Below are positions 31,789 to 32,035 of a DNA stretch of 32,035 bases, in pieces. Source of the stretch: Plebeiibacterium marinum. Its GTDB lineage: Bacteria > Bacteroidota > Bacteroidia > Bacteroidales > Marinilabiliaceae. The position numbers and the translations under genes are program-made. The stretch lies in NCBI RefSeq assembly GCF_026013615.1, contig NZ_JAPDPI010000053.1, forward strand, positions 1 to 32,035, in the 5' to 3' direction. Positions within the stretch are counted from its first letter, which is position 1; each line of letters opens with the position of its first letter. The notes below the pieces were generated by a model, which searched no databases, was not told the origin of the DNA, and was given only the letters and a program-made list of their open reading frames with translations.

Positions 31789-31883
31789 AGAGCTGTTTCT
31801 GCCTAATCATCAGTACTATCTTTGAAAGATACCGTTTCTTTTTGTTTTTAATAAATTCGCAATACAAGCAATTAAATAGTACT

Positions 31884-31910
31884 TGCAAGAAAACTCCTGA
31901 AATTTTTGTT
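31884..31910 (-). mobile_element. MITE-like repeat, copy 5 (partial, reverse orientation)
   Basis: TGCAAGAAAACTC followed by CTGAAATTTTTGTTA matches the reverse of the right end of copy 4, then the similarity stops. It lies in the gap after the thioredoxin lipoprotein gene. Confidence 0.6.
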
Positions 31911-31939
31911 ATGATAGTAGTAGAACAGACTGGAATTAA

Positions 31940-32035
31940 ATCGTGCTGAAAGCACAGTTCAAAAATGAATGAGCTGTCCCTACAGGACGTTGATTACCTC
32001 CTTACATAACCCCATGCGTTGCATGGGGCTAGGAT
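31940..32035 (+). repeat. REP-like palindromic repeat at the window edge
   Basis: CCCCATGC (32010-32017) and GCATGGGG (32021-32028) form an eight-base stem with a GTT loop, preceded by GTGCTGAAAGCAC (palindromic) and CCCTACAGGACG. Comparable REP-type modules are scattered through many Bacteroidota genomes, often beside IS200-like transposases. None is in the window. Confidence 0.5.

Overview
The window looks like a chromosomal segment of a Bacteroidota bacterium. The signs are a TonB-dependent receptor with an N-terminal carboxypeptidase-regulatory-like domain, DUF4374 and DUF4369 lipoproteins, a Bacteroidota-type NhaD, AT-rich intergenic DNA, and -7 promoter words of the TAnnTTTG type before several genes. 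A free-living, salt-tolerant (perhaps marine) lifestyle is suggested only weakly, by the NhaD-TrkH pair. No tRNA, rRNA, CRISPR array, integrase or intact transposase was seen.

Bases 1-4600 are an accessory patch with low gene density and many broken genes. It holds an ApeA-like HEPN anti-phage protein. This gene is bracketed by complementary 7-base cores (GTTAGGT before it, ACCTAAC after it) and followed by an imperfect inverted repeat, as expected of an integron gene cassette. Next come a minimal nucleotidyltransferase with the stub of its HEPN partner, a degenerate formylglycine-generating-enzyme-like protein, a frameshifted Fic remnant, a probable group II intron domain V, a DUF523 protein, a second attC-like structure and a low-complexity stretch.

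Bases 4600-10250 (minus strand, then plus) form a metal or siderophore uptake locus. TonB receptor, DUF4374 lipoprotein and PepSY membrane protein are transcribed together, and a Crp/Fnr-type regulator is divergent from them across a short region with a palindrome. Bases 10300-24850 are mostly housekeeping: a small winged-helix protein, acyl-ACP thioesterase, NhaD and TrkH in one operon, a flavin split-barrel protein, exonuclease III, a BlaI/M56-protease pair with two tandem palindromic operators in its promoter, an M19 dipeptidase, a DMT permease and a DUF418 membrane protein. Between them lie two families of non-coding repeats. One is heptamer tracts that run into gene ends. The other is a MITE-like element with terminal inverted repeat TGCAAGAAAACTC, present in five full or partial copies.

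Bases 24853-30474 are the most interesting part. They hold a tight five-gene operon: a threonine-synthase-like PLP enzyme, a DUF1611 P-loop protein (the family of D-glutamate N-acetyltransferase DgcN), a 505-residue PP-loop ATPase with a QueC-like cysteine motif, a creatininase-family metal amidohydrolase, and an enolase-superfamily dipeptide epimerase with all catalytic residues. Together these could acylate or ligate, epimerise and hydrolyse a small amino acid or dipeptide. I do not recognise this five-gene combination as a described pathway. A TlpA-like thioredoxin lipoprotein follows, and the window ends in a REP-like palindromic repeat.
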